62,489 nucleotides of DNA, from assembly GCA_002491565.1 (NCBI GenBank), contig DKWE01000015.1:17913-80401 (forward strand), given 5' to 3'. A program made the translations under genes and the position numbers. Below the pieces are notes generated by a model. The model did not search any database, had not been told where the DNA came from, and worked only from the letters and a program-made list of their open reading frames with translations. Shown in pieces: positions 8,071 through 16,378 of the stretch. The DNA comes from Lachnospiraceae bacterium UBA7160 (GTDB lineage: Bacteria > Bacillota > Clostridia > Lachnospirales > Lachnospiraceae). Position 1 is the stretch's first letter; every line of letters starts with the position of its first letter.

Positions 8071-9201
8071 ATGAGGCAGCATATAGATCAAGAGCGTATT
8101 ACAGAACAGTTTTTAAAGCTGGTGGAGATTGATAATCCATCTCTGGCAGAGCGGAAGATGGCAGACGAGGTCCGGCACCAGCTGGACGAGCTTGGCGTTT
8201 TCTATACGGAGGATGAAACGTGGAGGGAGACCGGTGGAAATGCGGGGAATATCTTTGCAACGGTACCGGGGACTCTGCCGGGAGGGGCGGTGCTGCTGTC
8301 CGCGCATCTGGATTCTGTCGCGCCTGCAGTTGGCAAGCGGGGGATTCTTCACGAGGATGGAACGATTACGAGTGCAGGGGATACAGTGCTCGGTTCCGAT
8401 GATCTCGCGGGAGTAGCAGAGATTCTGGAGCTGGTGCGCTGCCTGAAGGAGCAGCAGATCCCGCATCGCCCGCTGGAGCTGTGGTTTACGTATGGCGAAG
8501 AGTTATACAGCATCGGCGGCGCACGCTTTGACTTTACACAGATACGAGCAGAGGAAGCCTATGTACTGGATGCGACTGGTGCACCGGGCATCTTTCTGTA
8601 CAAAGCGCCCACGATTCTTTCCTTTGAGATCCGCGTCCGTGGAAAAGCCTCGCATGCCGGATTTGCACCAGAGCGCGGGATCCATGCCATTCGGATCTGC
8701 GCGGAGGCGATCAGCCAGGTAAAGATTGGTCATCTGGATGAAGAGACGACAGTTAACATCGGTGAGATCAGCGGCGGCGCAGGCACGAATATCGTACCGG
8801 AACTCTGCACAGTGAGGGGAGAAATCCGCAGCTATGTGCATGAGAAGGCGCTGGAGCAGCTCGAGCGGATCCGCGGCCTGTTCCAGAAAACGGCGGAGCA
8901 GGTTGGCGGCAGTGCGGAGTTTCTCTGGCGCATCGGCTGCCATGCCTACGAGATCCGGATGGACAGTCCTTCTGTACAGAATTTCCGGCGTGTCTGTGAC
9001 GAGCGCAGCCATCCGTTTATGCCGCAGGCAAGCTTCGGCGGCAGTGACAACAATGCGCTGGCAGAGCATGGGATTGAGGGAATTGTTCTGTCGTGCGGGA
9101 TGGAGCAGGTACACACGACTCAGGAATATACGACCGTGCGGGCATTGACCGAGACGACGGAGATGCTGGTTGCGCTGGTGACTGGGACAATGGCCGAGTG
9201 A
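8071..9201 (+). CDS. M20 family metallopeptidase, PepT-like
   Basis: A 376-residue cytoplasmic zinc peptidase or deacylase. Metal ligands are visible in order: SAHLDS, the bridging Asp in GSDDLAG, the catalytic pair in YGEEL, an Asp in VLDATG, and the C-terminal His in VHTTQEY. KASHAGFAPERG lies in the dimerisation domain. It resembles the PepT-like (tripeptidase T related) subgroup, though the true substrate is unknown. ATG 8071 has AGGAAAGGA upstream; a longer reading from 7996 is not family-like. The 168 bases after pyrD contain only a short hairpin (CGCTG-CTTG-CAGCG), so its link to the pyr genes is uncertain. Confidence 0.85.
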   Translation: MRQHIDQERITEQFLKLVEIDNPSLAERKMADEVRHQLDELGVFYTEDETWRETGGNAGNIFATVPGTLPGGAVLLSAHLDSVAPAVGKRGILHEDGTITSAGDTVLGSDDLAGVAEILELVRCLKEQQIPHRPLELWFTYGEELYSIGGARFDFTQIRAEEAYVLDATGAPGIFLYKAPTILSFEIRVRGKASHAGFAPERGIHAIRICAEAISQVKIGHLDEETTVNIGEISGGAGTNIVPELCTVRGEIRSYVHEKALEQLERIRGLFQKTAEQVGGSAEFLWRIGCHAYEIRMDSPSVQNFRRVCDERSHPFMPQASFGGSDNNALAEHGIEGIVLSCGMEQVHTTQEYTTVRALTETTEMLVALVTGTMAE

Positions 9202-9233
9202 GTCCCGGTAATCATAGAGGAGCTTGGAAGAGG

Positions 9234-10187
9234 ATGTCAGAACAATTTTCAAGAACAGAATTACTGCTGGGGTGCGCGGGCGTAAAAACGCTCGCGCATA
9301 GCCGTGTGGCGGTATTTGGCATTGGCGGGGTCGGAGGATATGTCGTTGAGGCACTGGCGCGAAGCGGAGTCGGAGAGCTGGACCTGATTGACAGCGACCA
9401 GGTCAGTCTGTCCAATCTGAACCGCCAGATCATTGCAACGCATCGGACGATTGGACAGTACAAGGTCGACGCTGCGCGGGAGCGCATTCTGGAAATTAAT
9501 CCGGAAGCGCGCGTGAATGTATACCGCACGTTTTATCTGCCTGAGACAGCGAGCCAGTTTGACTTTTCCGCCTACGATTATGTGGTCGATGCCATTGACA
9601 CAGTGACCGGGAAGCTGCAGCTGATCTGCCAGGCAAAGGAAGCGGGCACACCCGTGATCAGCTCTATGGGTGCAGGGAACAAGCTTGATCCGACTGCTTT
9701 CCGGGTCGCAGATATCAGTCAGACCTCGGTCTGTCCGCTGGCAAAGGTCATGCGGCGGGAACTGCGGAAGCGTGGGATTCAGCATCTTAAAGTCGTTTAT
9801 TCCACGGAACCGCCGATTGCACCCAAGCTTCAGACAGCAGGGAGCGAGCCGGGAAAACAGGAGGCGGATGTCCGGGAGACGGTAGTACAGACACAACATA
9901 GGCAAGATATCGGAGGGGAAGTGTTGATGGGGCGAAAGACAGATTCCGGAGAGGCAGCGCGGGCAGATCAAAGGACAGATTCCGGAGAGGCAGCGCGGGC
10001 AGATCAGAGGACAGATTCCGGAGTGAAAGCACGGACAAGCCGGGAACCGGATACCGGAGATCACAGCGGCAGTCAGGGAGTCCAGGCGCGCCGCCAGGTT
10101 CCTGGAAGCGTCGCATTTGTCCCTTCCGTGGTCGGGCTGATCATTGCCGGGGAGGTAATAAAGGACCTGACGGCAGCAAGTTTATAA
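9234..10187 (+). CDS. tcdA: tRNA threonylcarbamoyladenosine dehydratase with repeat insertion
   Basis: A 317-residue E1/ThiF-fold enzyme that cyclises t6A37 of tRNA to ct6A using ATP. The ATP site is FGIGGVGGYVVEALARSGVG followed by DSDQVSLSNLNRQ; VVDAIDTVTGKL, SSMGAGNKLDPT and the C-terminal PGSVAFVPSVVGLIIAGEV complete the fold. Between YSTEPPIAP and PGSVAFVPS, where family members have a short loop, this protein carries an extra stretch of roughly 85 hydrophilic residues that includes a 36-bp tandem repeat. The reading frame stays open, so the enzyme is probably functional with a disordered loop. ATG 9234 follows GGAAGAGG. It sits 32 bases after the peptidase gene. Confidence 0.9.
   Translation: MSEQFSRTELLLGCAGVKTLAHSRVAVFGIGGVGGYVVEALARSGVGELDLIDSDQVSLSNLNRQIIATHRTIGQYKVDAARERILEINPEARVNVYRTFYLPETASQFDFSAYDYVVDAIDTVTGKLQLICQAKEAGTPVISSMGAGNKLDPTAFRVADISQTSVCPLAKVMRRELRKRGIQHLKVVYSTEPPIAPKLQTAGSEPGKQEADVRETVVQTQHRQDIGGEVLMGRKTDSGEAARADQRTDSGEAARADQRTDSGVKARTSREPDTGDHSGSQGVQARRQVPGSVAFVPSVVGLIIAGEVIKDLTAASL
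9938..10045 (+). repeat. 36-bp in-frame tandem repeat inside tcdA
   Basis: Three copies start at 9938, 9974 and 10010. The first two are almost identical (GACAGATTCCGGAGAGGCAG...); the third diverges after 16 bases. They encode the 12-residue unit TDSGEAARADQR. Confidence 0.9.
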
Positions 10188-10196
10188 AATTATGGA

Positions 10197-10225
10197 TTGC
10201 GTGATTTGTGGAAAAGGGGTATAAT
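10197..10225 (+). promoter_or_regulatory. sigma-A promoter of the folate operon
   Basis: TTGCGT at 10197-10202, 17-base spacer, TATAAT at 10220-10225. A perfect palindrome GGGGAATTCCCC at 10240-10251 lies just after the predicted start site and before the folC ribosome site; it could be an operator or an early RNA hairpin. Confidence 0.7.
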
Positions 10226-10264
10226 GAGAAAAAATTTTGGGGAATTCCCCCGGATAGGAGCATC

Positions 10265-11563
10265 ATGAATTACAAAGAAGCAAGAGTATATTTGGATCAC
10301 ATATCCAAATACGGAAGTGTACTTGGCTTGGATAATATGAGAGAACTGCTTGGCAGACTTGGAAACCCTCAAAAGGATTTGAAATTTATCCACATTTCCG
10401 GAACAAATGGAAAGGGGTCTGTACTGGCGTATCTCTCGACGGTTCTTTCCGGCGCAGGATATCGGACCGGTCGGTATCTTTCCCCAGCCCTGTTTTCTTA
10501 CAGGGAAAAGATACAAGTTGATGGTGAAAAAATTAACAAAGAATCTCTGGCAGCGCACGTGACAGCCATAGCGGAAGCTTCCAGGGATATGCAGGAGAAA
10601 AATGCAGGGATCCCAACGATTTTCGAGGTGGAGACAGTCCTTGCCTTTTTGTATTTTAAAGAAAAAAAGTGTGATATTGTAGTTCTGGAGACCGGTATGG
10701 GCGGTCTGCTGGATGCGACCAATATCATTGATACGACTGTGCTGGAGGTCCTCGCACCGATCAGCATGGATCATATGGAGGTTCTGGGCGATACCCTTGC
10801 GAAAATTGCGGTCCAGAAAGCAGGCATCATCAAGCCCCATACAAGCGTTGTTTCTGCTGCGCAGCAGACAGAGGCGAAAGATGTCATTGAGACTGCCTGC
10901 AGGGAACGGGATTGCGTTTTGCAGACTGTGGATCCGGCAGAGATTTCAGAGGTACAGTATGGATATGAGGCGCAGACATTTTCTTATAAGAAGTGGAAGC
11001 AGATGCAGATTTCACTTGCAGGGAAATGTCAGATTGCCAATGCGGCGCTGGCGCTGGAGGGCGTGGAGGCGCTCCGGGCGCTCGGCTATCAGCTTTCTGA
11101 GGAGCAGGTGCGCGAGGGCATGAGAAAGACCGTGTGGCGCGGGCGGTTTACCGTGCTTGCGAAGGAGCCGCTGATCATTATGGATGGCGCGCACAATCCG
11201 GCGGCAGCACAGACACTGCGGGATTCACTGCAGCTGTATTTTCCGGGAAAAAAGCTGCACTATATATTCGGGATGTTCCGGGATAAGGATTATCCGGCTG
11301 TCATTGCGCTGACGGCGCCGCTGGCGGCAGATATCATTACGGTGGAGACGCCAGGCAATCCGCGCGCGCTCCCAGCCGGGGAGCTTGCAGAAGCGGTTGC
11401 AGAGGTAAATCCTCGGGTGGAGGCTGCCGCGAGCATTGCGGAAGCGGTGCAGAAGAGTCTGGAACGTGCAGACAAGGACGATGTCATCATGATATTTGGA
11501 TCGCTTTCCTGGCTCTGCGAGGCGGAGCAGGAAGTGCAGAGCAGGGGGGATTACAATGGATAA
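10265..11563 (+). CDS. folC: folylpolyglutamate synthase / dihydrofolate synthase
   Basis: A 432-residue Mur-ligase-like enzyme adding glutamate to dihydropteroate and folates. The P-loop is ISGTNGKGSVLAYLST; TGMGGLLDATN, ISMDHMEVLGDT, MDGAHNPAAAQ and IFGMFRDKDYPA are the family landmarks. ATG 10265 is preceded by GATAGGAG; ATG 10208 lies upstream of the promoter -10 box and cannot be the start. First gene of a folate operon. Its 3' end overlaps the folE start by 8 bases, so translation is likely coupled. Confidence 0.94.
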   Translation: MNYKEARVYLDHISKYGSVLGLDNMRELLGRLGNPQKDLKFIHISGTNGKGSVLAYLSTVLSGAGYRTGRYLSPALFSYREKIQVDGEKINKESLAAHVTAIAEASRDMQEKNAGIPTIFEVETVLAFLYFKEKKCDIVVLETGMGGLLDATNIIDTTVLEVLAPISMDHMEVLGDTLAKIAVQKAGIIKPHTSVVSAAQQTEAKDVIETACRERDCVLQTVDPAEISEVQYGYEAQTFSYKKWKQMQISLAGKCQIANAALALEGVEALRALGYQLSEEQVREGMRKTVWRGRFTVLAKEPLIIMDGAHNPAAAQTLRDSLQLYFPGKKLHYIFGMFRDKDYPAVIALTAPLAADIITVETPGNPRALPAGELAEAVAEVNPRVEAAASIAEAVQKSLERADKDDVIMIFGSLSWLCEAEQEVQSRGDYNG

Positions 11564-12113
11564 GGAAAAAATTAAAGAGGGTGTACGCCTGATTCTGGAT
11601 GGGATCGGTGAGGATATCAATCGTGAGGGTCTGCTGGAGACACCGGATCGGATCGCGCGGATGTACGAGGAACTGGCTGCCGGTTATACGGACGATGCGG
11701 CGGAGCATCTGAGAAAGCGGTTCCGCGTAGAAAATAATGACATGGTAATCGAGAAGGACATTCACTTTTATTCCTTCTGTGAGCATCATATGCTGCCATT
11801 TTACGGCACGGCGGCGATTGCGTATATCCCGGACGGCGAGGTTGTTGGACTGAGTAAGATCGCGCGGACGGTAGAGGTATATGCGAAGCGGTTCCAGCTT
11901 CAGGAACGGCTGACTGCACAGATCGCGGATGTCTTTATGGAGGAGCTGAAGCCGCGCGGCGTGATGGTGCTGATCGAGGCGGAGCATATGTGCATGACGA
12001 TGCGCGGCATCAAGAAGCCGGGAACCAAGACGGTGACAGTCGTGACACGCGGGGTATTTGATGAGGATGATAAGCTGCAGGAGAAGTTTTTCCGGATGCT
12101 GGAGCACCGGTAA
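11556..12113 (+). CDS. folE: GTP cyclohydrolase I
   Basis: A 185-residue enzyme making dihydroneopterin triphosphate from GTP, first step of pterin synthesis. Full length for the family. The zinc and active-site motif FCEHHMLPFYGTAAIAY is intact, as are GLSKIARTVEVYAKRFQLQERLT and the second zinc-site region EAEHMCMTMRGIKKPG. ATG 11556 with AGGGGGGA upstream overlaps the folC stop codon. Second gene of the folate operon. Confidence 0.96.
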   Translation: MDKEKIKEGVRLILDGIGEDINREGLLETPDRIARMYEELAAGYTDDAAEHLRKRFRVENNDMVIEKDIHFYSFCEHHMLPFYGTAAIAYIPDGEVVGLSKIARTVEVYAKRFQLQERLTAQIADVFMEELKPRGVMVLIEAEHMCMTMRGIKKPGTKTVTVVTRGVFDEDDKLQEKFFRMLEHR

Positions 12114-12219
12114 GACGGATTCTGAGGCGTTTTTGCAGAGCGCGGACCGGGGAAAATGGTACTAGGGAGCCGAATGCAGGTGAACAGGTACCCGTGACGG
12201 CCGGGCGGAGGAAAAGCAA

Positions 12220-12882
12220 GTGTGTAAAGTCAGACAGTCAGAAACGAGTGCAGAGCAGAGCGTCAGGGATGCGTCAAAAGCGTGCGCGGAGCAGGCAGCC
12301 GGGAATGGGTCAGGGCTGGATGCAGACCTGGCATCCGGAAATGCGTCAAAAGCGTGCACAGAGCAAAGGTTTCGAAATACTGCGGGAATAGCTGGGGGTA
12401 TGGAGCGTGCGGATCAGATCTGTGCGCATCCGCGGTGGCAAAAATGTGTCCGGGATATCGCGAAGGCAGAGAGGACACGGCAGTTTTGCCGACATGACAC
12501 GGTACATTTTCTGGATGTGGCGCGGCTTGCGCAGATCGAGAATCTGGAGCGCGGACTTGGCATCGAAAAGGAGCTTATCTACGCGGCGGCGCTGCTGCAC
12601 GATATCGGGCGGCAGATGCAGTATGAGAAAGGAATCCCTCATGACGAGGCAAGCGTGATGCTCGCGGAGGGGCTTCTTACGGAGTGCGGATTTTCGGAGG
12701 CGGAGCGCACAGAGATCCTTGGCGCAATCGCAGCGCACCGGGAACCGAAGACCAGATTTCGGGATGACCTTGCAGGAGTGCTGTACCGCGCGGACAAGCA
12801 GTCGCGGATGTGTATGTTCTGTGGGGCCGAGCCCGAGTGCGACTGGAGTGAAGAAAAAAAGAATCTGCATTTGCGCAGATGA
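12220..12882 (+). CDS. HD-domain phosphohydrolase of the folate operon
   Basis: A 220-residue protein whose C-terminal 160 residues are an HD domain: HDTVHFLDVARLAQI, then AAALLHDIGRQMQYEKG with the His-Asp metal pair, then AHREPK and ADKQSR. The chain ends with MCMFCGAEPECDW, a small Cys cluster. HD proteins commonly occur between folE and folP in Clostridia; a role in removing phosphate from a pterin triphosphate is a guess. The GTG start at 12220 has GGCGGAGGAAA before it; this would give an N-terminal region of about 60 residues built from 36-bp repeats. The alternative start is ATG 12400, directly at the domain, but its ribosome site is poor. The function is therefore open and the start uncertain. 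Confidence 0.75.
   Translation: MCKVRQSETSAEQSVRDASKACAEQAAGNGSGLDADLASGNASKACTEQRFRNTAGIAGGMERADQICAHPRWQKCVRDIAKAERTRQFCRHDTVHFLDVARLAQIENLERGLGIEKELIYAAALLHDIGRQMQYEKGIPHDEASVMLAEGLLTECGFSEAERTEILGAIAAHREPKTRFRDDLAGVLYRADKQSRMCMFCGAEPECDWSEEKKNLHLRR
12233..12376 (+). repeat. 36-bp degenerate tandem repeat at the start of the HD gene
   Basis: Units begin at 12233, 12269, 12305 and 12341. ATGCGTCAAAAGCGTGC occurs exactly at 12269 and 12341, 72 bases (two periods) apart; the other two units are degenerate. The period keeps the HD-protein frame open. Confidence 0.75.
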
Positions 12883-13155
12883 ACAGGAATAGAAGCAGGC
12901 GCACGTAAATGTCCTGGGGACAGCGACGTGTGTGCAATAGATACCGCATCCCTCCTTCCAAACGTCTCCATATAGCGTGTCTGACAGCTGCAACCTATGG
13001 GCTGTTCAGGCAGAACGGGATCGTGAGCGAAGCCTCATGCCGGTTATGCAGGCAGCGGGCGGCAGCTGGTACGGAGCCAGGAGTACACAGGCAGGAATGT
13101 CAGCGGAGCTTGAAACAGGGTAACGTTGTAGAGACAGGATCAGGAGGAGATCAGT
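12883..13155. other. 273-base gap in the folate operon
   Basis: No gene, terminator or promoter I can support lies between the HD gene and folP. The folP ribosome site (CAGGAGGAGAT) lies at its right end. Confidence 0.4.
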
Positions 13156-13977
13156 ATGAAGATTGGAAATCGTATTTTTGACACAGCAAATGATTGTTAT
13201 GTGATGGGGATTCTGAATGTGACGCCCGATTCTTTTTCAGATGGAGGGCAGTGGAACAACCTGGAGCGCGCAAAGCAGCATACGGCAGATATGATTCGGG
13301 AGGGCGCCTCGATCATTGATATCGGCGGCGAGTCTACGCGGCCGGGACACGTACAGATCAGTACGCAGGAAGAAATCGATCGTGTGGTGCCGATGATTGA
13401 GATGGTGAAACGGAATTTTGAGATTCCGGTATCCATTGACAGCTATAAGAGTGAGGTCGTTGAGGCGGCGCTTGCAGCAGGAGCGGATCTCGTCAATGAT
13501 ATCTGGGGCTTGAAGTATGACCGCCGTGTGGCGGAGCTGATTGCGGAGTATCAGGTACCCTGCTGCCTAATGCACAACAGAGAGAAGGCGGAATATCAGA
13601 ATTTCCTGGAAGAGCTGTGCAGTGATCTGATGGAGTCTGTGGCGATTGCGAAAGCGGCCGGGGTGAAGGATGAACAGATCATCCTCGATCCAGGTGTTGG
13701 CTTCGGAAAGACGTATGAGCACAACCTGACCGCGATTCATCATCTGGAGCAGTTGGTGGCGCTCGGTTATCCGGTGCTTCTTGCAACCTCCAGGAAGTCT
13801 GTCATTGGGCTGACGCTGGACCTTCCGACGGATGAGCGTGTTGAGGGCACGCTTGTGACAACGGTGATGGGCGTAGAGAAGCATGCTTCTTTTGTGCGGG
13901 TACATGATGTAAAGGAAAATATAAGGGCAATCCGTATGACGCAGGCGATCCTGCGGGAGTGCAAAGCAGCCAAATGA
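13156..13977 (+). CDS. folP: dihydropteroate synthase
   Basis: A 273-residue TIM-barrel enzyme joining p-aminobenzoate to hydroxymethyl-dihydropterin diphosphate; the sulfonamide target. VMGILNVTPDSFSDGG is the diphosphate-binding loop, IIDIGGESTRPGH the second loop, then PVSIDSYK, DLVNDIWG, DPGVGFGKT and LLATSRKSVIG. All conserved positions look normal. The ATG follows a strong GGAGGAG. Fourth gene of the folate operon. Confidence 0.96.
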   Translation: MKIGNRIFDTANDCYVMGILNVTPDSFSDGGQWNNLERAKQHTADMIREGASIIDIGGESTRPGHVQISTQEEIDRVVPMIEMVKRNFEIPVSIDSYKSEVVEAALAAGADLVNDIWGLKYDRRVAELIAEYQVPCCLMHNREKAEYQNFLEELCSDLMESVAIAKAAGVKDEQIILDPGVGFGKTYEHNLTAIHHLEQLVALGYPVLLATSRKSVIGLTLDLPTDERVEGTLVTTVMGVEKHASFVRVHDVKENIRAIRMTQAILRECKAAK

Positions 13978-14040
13978 TGCAGGAGAGTACTGCCGGTAGC
14001 GGGAAGCAGCAGAGCCCCTGCGGGTTTCGAATCTTTTGTA

Positions 14041-14091
14041 AGATTATGGGAGCACAAAGTGCGAAACAGTCTGTCTGGTATGAACAGTAAC
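14041..14091 (-). repeat. dispersed intergenic repeat, copy B
   Basis: Read on the minus strand this starts GTTACTGTTCATACCAGACA and continues TTTCGCACTTTGTGCTCCCA up to ATAATCT. The second part matches 2522-2560; the first part is the same end motif as the MITE-like element at 41185. It links the two dispersed repeat types into one family. It lies in the 194-base gap before folB-folK. Confidence 0.7.
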
Positions 14092-14171
14092 GGTACTCGA
14101 TGAAGATTATGCAGAATAATTTTGCGGGAATACGGGGCATCCAGAGGTGTATAACAGGAAGGAACAGGACA

Positions 14172-15002
14172 ATGACAAGATACGATGAGATACGGATAGA
14201 GAATCTCGTGGTGTTCGCGCATCACGGGGTTTACCCAGAGGAGACGCGCCTCGGACAAAAGTTTCTGGTATCGGTGACGATGTTCACAGTTACGAGGCGT
14301 GCAGGCCGGACGGATGAGCTGTCCGCCTCAACCAACTATGGAGAGGTGAGCCAGTTTATCACATCCTGGATGCAGGAGAACACCTGTAAGCTGATTGAAG
14401 CTGTGGCGGAGCGGCTCGCAGAAGCATTGCTTGGACGGTATTCGCTGCTCGCCGGAGTGGAGCTGGAAGTGAAAAAACCGTGGGCTCCCGTCGGACTTTT
14501 GCTGGATACGGTGTCGGTAAAGATTGAGCGGTTCTGGCATACGGCGTATATTGCGCTGGGATCGAACCTGGGGGATAAAAAGGCGTATCTGGACGGGGCG
14601 GTGCAGGCACTTCGCAAGACAGTAGGATGTCAGGTGGAGAAAGTGTCTTCTTATCTGGAGACCGAGCCATACGGAGGCGTCGAGCAGGACAATTTTTTAA
14701 ATGCCTGTCTGCGGCTTCGCACGCTGCTTACGCCGCAGGAACTGCTCGATGAGCTGCACCGGATCGAGCAGGAAGCGCACCGGGAGCGGCTGGTGCATTG
14801 GGGACCGCGCACGCTGGATCTGGACCTGCTTCTGTATGATGACGAGGTATTTGAGACAGATACGCTGATCGTTCCGCATGTGGAAATGCATCTGCGCGAT
14901 TTCGTTCTCATTCCGATGGCGGAGCTTGCGCCGAATCTGAGACATCCGATCTTGCAGAAGACGATGACAGAGCTGGTAAGGGAGTTGAACAGGGAAGGCT
15001 AG
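14172..15002 (+). CDS. folBK: dihydroneopterin aldolase / HPPK fusion
   Basis: A 276-residue bifunctional enzyme. Residues 1 to about 118 are FolB (IRIENLVVFAHHGVYPEE, then TNYGEVSQFI and LIEAVAERLAE), making 6-hydroxymethyl-dihydropterin. From about residue 122 is FolK: AYIALGSNLGDKKAYLDGAV, ETEPYGGVEQDNFLNA, and the ATP/pterin motif WGPRTLDLDLLLYDDE followed by VPHVEMHLRDFVLIPMAEL. The fusion is known in Firmicutes. ATG 14172 follows AGGAAGGAACAGG. Last gene of the folate operon. Confidence 0.95.
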   Translation: MTRYDEIRIENLVVFAHHGVYPEETRLGQKFLVSVTMFTVTRRAGRTDELSASTNYGEVSQFITSWMQENTCKLIEAVAERLAEALLGRYSLLAGVELEVKKPWAPVGLLLDTVSVKIERFWHTAYIALGSNLGDKKAYLDGAVQALRKTVGCQVEKVSSYLETEPYGGVEQDNFLNACLRLRTLLTPQELLDELHRIEQEAHRERLVHWGPRTLDLDLLLYDDEVFETDTLIVPHVEMHLRDFVLIPMAELAPNLRHPILQKTMTELVRELNREG

Positions 15003-15013
15003 AAGATAAAAAG

Positions 15014-15028
15014 GTTACTGTTCACGGC
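15014..15028 (+). repeat. dispersed motif GTTACTGTTCACGGC
   Basis: Identical over 15 bases to the left end of the MITE-like element at 41185-41199. The bases after it (CAGACATGTTTTAG) loosely resemble copy B. Lies between folBK and the aldo/keto reductase. Confidence 0.55.
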
Positions 15029-15061
15029 AAGCAGACATGTTTTAGAAAGTGAGGTACAAAA

Positions 15062-16084
15062 GTGGAGACCGTAAGACTTGGCAAGACAGGAATTGTGACG
15101 AACAAGAATGGTTTTGGCGCTCTGCCCATCCAGAGGGTCAGCGACGAGGAGGCGGTGAAGCTCCTGCGCAGGGCCTATGAGGGCGGAATGACTTATTTTG
15201 ACACAGCGCGCTACTACACAGATAGTGAGCATAAGCTTGGGCTGGCTTTTGCTGGAATGAGGGAGAAAGTCTTTATCGCGACAAAGACCGGCGCGACGAC
15301 ACCGGAGCAATTCTGGCTGGAGCTGGAGACCTCGCTGCTGAATCTGAAGACCGATTACATCGATGTCTATCAGTTCCACAATCCGTCCTTCTGCCCGAAG
15401 CCGGGAGATGAGAGCGGAGTCTATGAGTGCATGGTAAAGGCGAAGGAGCAGGGAAAGATCCGGCATATCGGCATCACGAACCACCGGCTGAAGGTGGCGG
15501 AGGAGGCCATCGAATCCGGTTTGTATGAGACGCTGCAGTTCCCGTTCTGTTATCTGGCAACGGAGGAGGACAAGCGCCTTGTGGAGATGTGCAAAGAGGC
15601 AGATATGGGGTTTGTCGCAATGAAATCTCTGTCTGGCGGCCTGATTACGAACTCTGCGGCGGCGTATGCGTTTGCAGCGCAGTATGACAATGTACTTCCG
15701 ATCTGGGGCGTGCAGCGGGAGAACGAGCTGGAAGAATTTTTATCCTATGTTGTCTGCCCTCCGGCGATGACAGAGGAGCTTCAGGCGGTGATTGAGAAGG
15801 ACCGCACGGAGCTGATGGGTGATTTTTGCCGCGGCTGCGGCTACTGCATGCCATGTCCGGCAGGAATTGAGATCAATAACTGCGCGCGGATGTCGCTGAT
15901 GATCCGCCGTGCTCCATCTGCGGCTCAGCTGACGCCGGAGATGCAGGCGAAGATGATGAAAATTGAGTCCTGTCTGCACTGCGGGAGCTGCATGAAGAAA
16001 TGTCCGTACCATCTGAATACGCCGGAGCTTCTGGAGAAGAATCTGAAGGATTACAAGGAAATCCTTGCGGGCAAGGAGTATTAA
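15062..16084 (+). CDS. aldo/keto reductase with C-terminal ferredoxin-like clusters
   Basis: A 340-residue protein. Residues 1 to about 250 are a TIM-barrel aldo/keto reductase: RLGKTGIVTNKNGFGALPIQ, YFDTARYYTDSEHKLG with the catalytic Asp-Tyr, TKTG, DVYQFHNP and GITNHRLKVAEEA. The C-terminal 90 residues carry two Cys-rich clusters, CRGCGYCMPCPAGIEINNC and CLHCGSCMKKCPYH, typical of 4Fe-4S binding. Such proteins are common in anaerobes and may take electrons from ferredoxin; the substrate is unknown. The start is GTG with AAAGTGAGG before it. Confidence 0.88.
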   Translation: METVRLGKTGIVTNKNGFGALPIQRVSDEEAVKLLRRAYEGGMTYFDTARYYTDSEHKLGLAFAGMREKVFIATKTGATTPEQFWLELETSLLNLKTDYIDVYQFHNPSFCPKPGDESGVYECMVKAKEQGKIRHIGITNHRLKVAEEAIESGLYETLQFPFCYLATEEDKRLVEMCKEADMGFVAMKSLSGGLITNSAAAYAFAAQYDNVLPIWGVQRENELEEFLSYVVCPPAMTEELQAVIEKDRTELMGDFCRGCGYCMPCPAGIEINNCARMSLMIRRAPSAAQLTPEMQAKMMKIESCLHCGSCMKKCPYHLNTPELLEKNLKDYKEILAGKEY

Positions 16085-16378
16085 GACCACACGTTTCGCG
16101 CCGGCCGGAGCAGTGATTGAGGCTTATGGCTTGTATGTAGGAAACGTCAAAGTGCGTGTTTCACACATTTTGTGTGCATTGTGAAGCGTGTGATTGTTTG
16201 CGGCAAGAATAGCATGAACAGGAATCAAGGCATGGATAGGAACGGCTGCTGCCGGAATATCCGGTTGACGATTGGAAAAGAAACGAGTATAGTGAGAGGG
16301 ATACATCTTCAGACGGGCAGAATACACTACAAATAAAGAAACAGAAAAAGAGGACGGAAGTCTTCTGAGGAGAGCATT
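16085..16378. other. intergenic region before glmM
   Basis: 294 bases holding the glmM promoter (16265-16293) and an AT-rich stretch with short inverted runs (GTGTTTCACACATTTTGTGTGC near 16150). I see no gene. Confidence 0.4.
16265..16293 (+). promoter_or_regulatory. sigma-A promoter of glmM
   Basis: TTGACG at 16265-16270, 17-base spacer, TATAGT at 16288-16293. Leader of about 80 bases before the ATG at 16379. No glmS-type ribozyme core is visible, as expected for glmM. Confidence 0.7.

Noticed and set aside
9938..10045. Regular 36-bp repeats as a possible CRISPR array
   Set aside because: Units are directly joined with no spacers and are in frame within tcdA; the same holds for dapF and the HD gene.
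12883..13155. Possible tRNA or small gene in the folate operon gap
   Set aside because: No cloverleaf with T-loop GTTCRA and acceptor stem, and no frame with a ribosome site.
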